This document shows positions 12,998 to 15,776 of a DNA stretch of 15,776 nucleotides, piece by piece. Below the pieces are notes generated by a model, which did no database searches, was not told the origin of the DNA, and was given only the letters and a program-made list of their open reading frames with translations. The stretch is from DATJPD01 sp036394195 (GTDB taxonomy: Bacteria; Pseudomonadota; Alphaproteobacteria; CACIAM-22H2): NCBI GenBank assembly GCA_036394195.1, contig DASWFO010000258.1, positions 1 through 15,776 on the forward strand, given 5' to 3'. The stretch's first letter is position 1. Every line of letters begins with the position of its first letter. A program made the translations under genes and the position numbers.

Positions 12998-13035
12998 GTG
13001 AACCCTCTGTCCACCCGGATATCCCTGTCCAATTC

Positions 13036-13602
13036 ATGGTCGATCAAGCAAACCAGCCGTCCTGGCACGGCACGACGATCCTGTCCGTGCGCCGCAACGG
13101 CCAGGTGGTGATCGCCGGCGACGGCCAGGTCACCTTCGGCCAAACCGTCATCAAGTCGAATGCGCGCAAGGTGCGGCGGCTGGGCAGCGGTAACGTGATC
13201 GCCGGGTTCGCCGGCGCCACCGCCGACGCCTTCACCTTGTTCGAGCGGCTCGAAGCCAAGCTCGAGAAGCACCCCGACCAGCTGTTGCGCGCCTGTGTCG
13301 AGCTGGCCAAGGACTGGCGCACCGATCGCTATCTGCGGCGCCTCGAAGCGATGATGGCGGTCGCCGACAAGAACGTGTCCCTGGTTCTCACCGGCACCGG
13401 CGACGTCCTGGAGCCGGAGGACGGCTTGATCGGCATCGGCTCGGGCGGATCGTATGCGCTGTCGGCGGCGCGCGCCCTCATGGGACTCACGTCCGGGGCG
13501 GGGAGCGATCTTTCGGCGCAGGAGATAGCCGAGCGGGCGATGAAGATCGCCGCCGAGATCTGCGTCTACACCAACGACAAGATCGTCATCGAGAAGCTAT
13601 GA
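13036..13602 (+). CDS. hslV: ATP-dependent protease proteolytic subunit HslV (ClpQ)
   Basis: HslV forms the double-hexamer proteolytic core of the HslVU machine in the cytoplasm. The 188-residue protein has the Ntn-hydrolase start HGTTILSVRR, in which T13 should become the N-terminal nucleophile after removal of a 12-residue propeptide. E. coli HslV loses only its first Met. Other marks are IAGDGQVTFGQTVIK (26-40), KVRRL, GFAGATADAF (57-66) and IGSGGSYA (133-140). ATG 13036 is the only plausible start. The 22-codon upstream extension to a TTG is unlike the family. No clear ribosome site precedes it. It overlaps hslU by ATGA and is divergent from the DoxX gene. Confidence 0.97.
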   Translation: MVDQANQPSWHGTTILSVRRNGQVVIAGDGQVTFGQTVIKSNARKVRRLGSGNVIAGFAGATADAFTLFERLEAKLEKHPDQLLRACVELAKDWRTDRYLRRLEAMMAVADKNVSLVLTGTGDVLEPEDGLIGIGSGGSYALSAARALMGLTSGAGSDLSAQEIAERAMKIAAEICVYTNDKIVIEKL

Positions 13603-14957
13603 GTCCCGACGCCACCTCGCCGGTCAAGGCGTTCAGCCCGCGCGAGATCGTCTCCGAGCTCGACCGCTATATCGTCGGCCAGAACGCCGCCAAGCGCGCG
13701 GTCGCCGTGGCGCTGCGCAACCGCTGGCGGCGCCAGCAGCTGCCCGACGAGCTGCGCGAGGAGGTCCTGCCGAAGAACATCCTGATGATCGGGCCGACCG
13801 GCGTCGGCAAGACCGAGATCGCGCGCCGGCTGGCGAAGCTCGCCGGTGCGCCGTTCCTCAAGGTCGAAGCCACCAAGTTCACCGAGATCGGCTATGTCGG
13901 CCGCGATGTCGAGCAGATCGTGCGCGACCTGCTGGAGACCGCGATCACCATGACCCGCGACCGGCTGCGCAAGGAAGTGAAAGCGCGGGCCGAGCTCGCC
14001 GCCGAGGAGCGCGTGCTGGACGTGCTGGTCGGCAACAACGCCACCTCCGAGACGCGCCAGAAGTTCCGCAAGATGCTGCGCGAGGGCGTCCTCGACGACA
14101 AGGAGATCGAGGTCCAGATCCAGGATTCGAGCGGCGGCTTGCAGCTGCCGACCATCGACATTCCCGGCATGCCGGGCGCCCAGATGGGGATGCTCAACCT
14201 CAACGACGTGCTCGGCAAGGCGTTCGGCGGGGGGCGGGCCAAGCCGCGCAAGATGAGCGTCGCCGAAAGCTACGAGGTGCTGATCGCCGAGGAGAGCGAC
14301 AAGCTGCTCGACAGCGACAAGGTGATCATGGAGGCCAAGCACGCGGTCGAGCAGAACGGCATCGTGTTCCTCGACGAGATCGACAAGATCTGCGGCCGCT
14401 CCGAGCGGGCGTCTGGAGGAGGATGGGGCGGCGCCGATGTCAGCCGCGAAGGCGTGCAGCGCGACCTGTTGCCGCTGATCGAGGGCACCAACGTCGCGAC
14501 CAAGCACGGCACGGTCAAGACCGACCACATCCTGTTCATCGCCTCGGGCGCCTTCCATCTCGCCAAGCCCGCCGACCTCCTGCCCGAGCTGCAGGGGCGC
14601 CTGCCGATCCGGGTCGAGCTCAAGGCGCTCGACCGCGACGATTTCGTGCGCATCCTGACCGAGCCCGAGAACAGCCTGATCAAGCAGTACAAGGCGCTGC
14701 TCAAGACCGAGAACGTGACGCTCGATTTCCAGCCGGACGCGATCGGCGAGATCGCCAACCTCGCCGCCGAGGTGAACCGCGGCGTCGAGAACATCGGCGC
14801 GCGGCGGCTGCACACGATCCTCGAGCGCCTCCTGGAGGAGATCAGCTTCACTGCCTCCGACAAGGCCGGCACGACGCTCACGATCGACGCGGCCTATGTG
14901 CGCGAGAAGGTCGCCGACCTCGCCAAGAACGCGGATCTCAGCAAGTTCATTTTGTGA
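13599..14957 (+). CDS. hslU: ATP-dependent protease ATPase subunit HslU (ClpY)
   Basis: HslU is the AAA+ unfoldase that recognises, unfolds and feeds substrates to HslV. The 452-residue protein has an N-terminal AFSPREIVSELDRYIVGQ block, Walker A GPTGVGKT (65-72), the pore loop GYVG (98-101), the inserted I domain (about 110-250), Walker B IVFLDEID (255-262), the DVSREGVQRDLLPLIEG stretch (280-296), the GRLPIRVEL sensor region (333-341) and sensor-2 GARRLHTI. The C-terminal LSKFIL ends in the hydrophobic residues that insert into HslV. Just after Walker B, between SER and ADVSREG, it has a glycine/tryptophan stretch (ASGGGWGG) that is slightly longer than I expect. The start ATG overlaps the hslV stop by four bases, indicating coupled translation of the two subunits. 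Confidence 0.97.
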   Translation: MSPDATSPVKAFSPREIVSELDRYIVGQNAAKRAVAVALRNRWRRQQLPDELREEVLPKNILMIGPTGVGKTEIARRLAKLAGAPFLKVEATKFTEIGYVGRDVEQIVRDLLETAITMTRDRLRKEVKARAELAAEERVLDVLVGNNATSETRQKFRKMLREGVLDDKEIEVQIQDSSGGLQLPTIDIPGMPGAQMGMLNLNDVLGKAFGGGRAKPRKMSVAESYEVLIAEESDKLLDSDKVIMEAKHAVEQNGIVFLDEIDKICGRSERASGGGWGGADVSREGVQRDLLPLIEGTNVATKHGTVKTDHILFIASGAFHLAKPADLLPELQGRLPIRVELKALDRDDFVRILTEPENSLIKQYKALLKTENVTLDFQPDAIGEIANLAAEVNRGVENIGARRLHTILERLLEEISFTASDKAGTTLTIDAAYVREKVADLAKNADLSKFIL

Positions 14958-14961
14958 CGCC

Positions 14962-15065
14962 CGTCATCCCGGCCGACCCCGCTGCGGGGGAGAGCCGGGA
15001 TCCATCGCGCCACGTTCCCAGATGGATCCCGGGTCGCGCTGCTTCGCAGCTTGCCCGGGATGACG
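14962..15065. repeat. Cruciform-type intergenic repeat after hslU
   Basis: Outer arms CGTCATCCCGG (14962-14972) and CCGGGATGACG (15055-15065) pair perfectly over 11 bases. Inner arms CCGGGATCCATC (14995-15006) and GATGGATCCCGG (15021-15032) pair perfectly over 12. Two side hairpins are CCCCG/CGGGG (14977-14981/14985-14989) and GCTGC/GCAGC (15038-15042/15046-15050). The GTCATCCCGG...CCGGGATCCA...TGGATCCCGGGTCGCGCTGCTTCGCAGC wording is a known type of alphaproteobacterial interspersed repeat. It lies between the convergent hslU and small-lipoprotein genes and may end both transcripts. Confidence 0.75.
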
Positions 15066-15075
15066 CCTAAGGGCG

Positions 15076-15282
15076 TCAATACCCCCCGCCGCCGCCTCTC
15101 TGCGAGTTCTCCTCCAGCCGGTCGCCGTCGAGCTGGCGCTGCTTCAGCGCTTCCGCCCGCTGGCAGGCAGAGGGGTCGGTGGCGGTCGCGCATTTGCGGC
15201 GCGTCTCATCCGAGACCGAGCTGCAGCCGATCAGCAGAAACGCGGCGAGTGCACCGAATCCGACACGCAAGGACAAGGTCAT
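15076..15282 (-). CDS. Small lipoprotein (68 aa), unknown function
   Basis: The start is well supported: AGGAGG six bases before ATG 15282. The N-terminus (basic R6, hydrophobic FGALAAFLLIG) ends in lipobox L17-I-G-C20, followed by two serines, which favours outer-membrane sorting. The mature peptide is about 49 residues, highly charged, with cysteines C31 and C40 nine residues apart (KCATATDPSAC) that may form a disulfide, a helical AEALKQRQLDGDRLEEN stretch, and a glycine-run tail GGGGGY. No named family is recognised. It converges on hslU across a repeat and lies 112 bases downstream of the FAH-family gene on the same strand. That gap holds a 6-base hairpin (15359-15364/15371-15376) but no clear terminator. 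Confidence 0.78.
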   Translation of the reverse strand: MTLSLRVGFGALAAFLLIGCSSVSDETRRKCATATDPSACQRAEALKQRQLDGDRLEENSQRGGGGGY

Positions 15283-15394
15283 GACCGCCTCCTCGGGAGC
15301 GCCTGTTGAGCCTCCATGAGGAGTACACCGGCGGGTCCGGGTAAATTTCGCGGCCGTGGCTCACATGCCTGTGAGCGCGGGCGCCGCCGCCCCG

Positions 15395-15776
15395 TCAGCC
15401 GGTCTCGTCCGCGATCGGATTGCGCAAGGTGCCGATGCCTTCGATCTCGATCTCGATGACGTCACCGGGCTTCATCCACACCGGCGGCTTGCGGGCATAG
15501 CCGACACCCGACGGCGTGCCCATGGCGATGACGTCGCCGGGCTCGAGGGTCAGGCATTCGGTGAGCAGCGCGATCGTCTCGTCGACCGGGAAGATCATGT
15601 CGCGCGTGTTCGCGTTCTGCATGACCTGGCCGTTCAGCTTGGAGCGGATGGCGAGGCCGACAGCACCCGCCGGCGCCTCGTCGGCGGTGACGAACCACGG
15701 CCCGAAACCGCCCGTGGCGTCGAAATTCTTGCCGATGGTCCATTGCGACGTCTTGCGCTGATAATCGCGCAAGGTG
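15395..15776 (-). CDS. Fumarylacetoacetate hydrolase (FAH) family protein, C-terminal part (5' end outside window)
   Basis: The frame is open to the window edge and stops with TGA at 15395-15397. About 126 residues are visible, under half of the usual 280 or so. They carry the C-terminal FAH signatures: TSQWTIGKNFD, GFGPWFVTADE, LNGQVMQNANTRDMIFPVDE and GDVIAMGTPSGVGYARKPPVWMKPGDVIEIEIEGIGTLRNPI. The family cleaves or decarboxylates 2-oxo/beta-diketo acids with Mg2+ (for example 2-keto-4-pentenoate hydratase, 5-oxopent-3-ene tricarboxylate decarboxylase and ureidoglycolate lyase-like enzymes). The metal ligands are in the missing N-terminal part, so the exact reaction cannot be stated. The apparent first codon at 15772 is TTG, an internal leucine. 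Confidence 0.9.
   Translation of the reverse strand, partial: TLRDYQRKTSQWTIGKNFDATGGFGPWFVTADEAPAGAVGLAIRSKLNGQVMQNANTRDMIFPVDETIALLTECLTLEPGDVIAMGTPSGVGYARKPPVWMKPGDVIEIEIEGIGTLRNPIADETG

Noticed and set aside
13566..14813. 415-codon open frame opposite hslU
   Set aside because: It is antisense to a full-length, motif-complete HslU, low in complexity and rich in Leu/Ala/Asp/Arg, so it is an artefact of high GC.
15355..15380. Possible terminator hairpin after the FAH-family gene
   Set aside because: The stem is only 6 bases and is not followed by a T-run on the minus strand. It is too weak to list as a terminator.

Overview
The window is GC-rich chromosomal DNA (about 65-73% G+C in most coding stretches). 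Its gene content and order are typical of an alphaproteobacterium, probably of the Rhodospirillales or Hyphomicrobiales type. The evidence is hslVU facing away from a hisB-hisH-hisA-hisF-hisE cluster, a DUF2628 membrane protein within that cluster, a HIT protein after hisE, and spacers filled with the palindromic repeats common in these bacteria. The genus cannot be fixed from sequence alone. There is no rRNA, tRNA, CRISPR array, transposase, integrase or phage gene, and no gene-free stretch longer than about 240 bases.

Left part (1-5335): the C-terminal part of an ArsR-type regulator (+) converges on a minus-strand set. Read in its own direction, that set is a putative lipoprotein, a kynurenine-formamidase-like alpha/beta hydrolase, a 121-base hairpin-rich repeat, a crotonase-family protein, and an aromatic-acid-type MFS transporter whose start lies inside the crotonase gene. 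An SDR dehydrogenase faces away from the lipoprotein. This looks like a small uptake and catabolism set of unknown substrate.

Middle (5336-7437): a palindromic repeat, then two divergently transcribed very small genes (58 and 77 codons) that are recognisable paralogs, separated by an unusual spacer with paired direct repeats. Next comes a Sel1-repeat protein on the minus strand.

Right-centre (7501-12895, minus strand): DoxX protein, hisB, a low-GC secreted protein of unknown function, DUF2628 protein, hisH, hisA, hisF, hisE, HIT protein. The his genes supply dehydratase HisB, synthase HisHF, isomerase HisA and pyrophosphohydrolase HisE. The other histidine steps must be encoded elsewhere. 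Two unrelated palindromic elements sit between hisA/hisF and hisF/hisE.

Right end (12896-15776): hslV and hslU overlap by 4 bases behind a candidate heat-shock promoter and encode the HslVU protease. They are followed by a cruciform-type repeat, a tiny lipoprotein (minus) and the C-terminal part of a fumarylacetoacetate-hydrolase-family enzyme that runs off the window.

No obviously new multi-gene system is visible. The best leads are the compositionally foreign secreted-protein gene wedged into the his operon (11081-11614) and the divergent pair of tiny paralogs with their patterned spacer (5469-6120).
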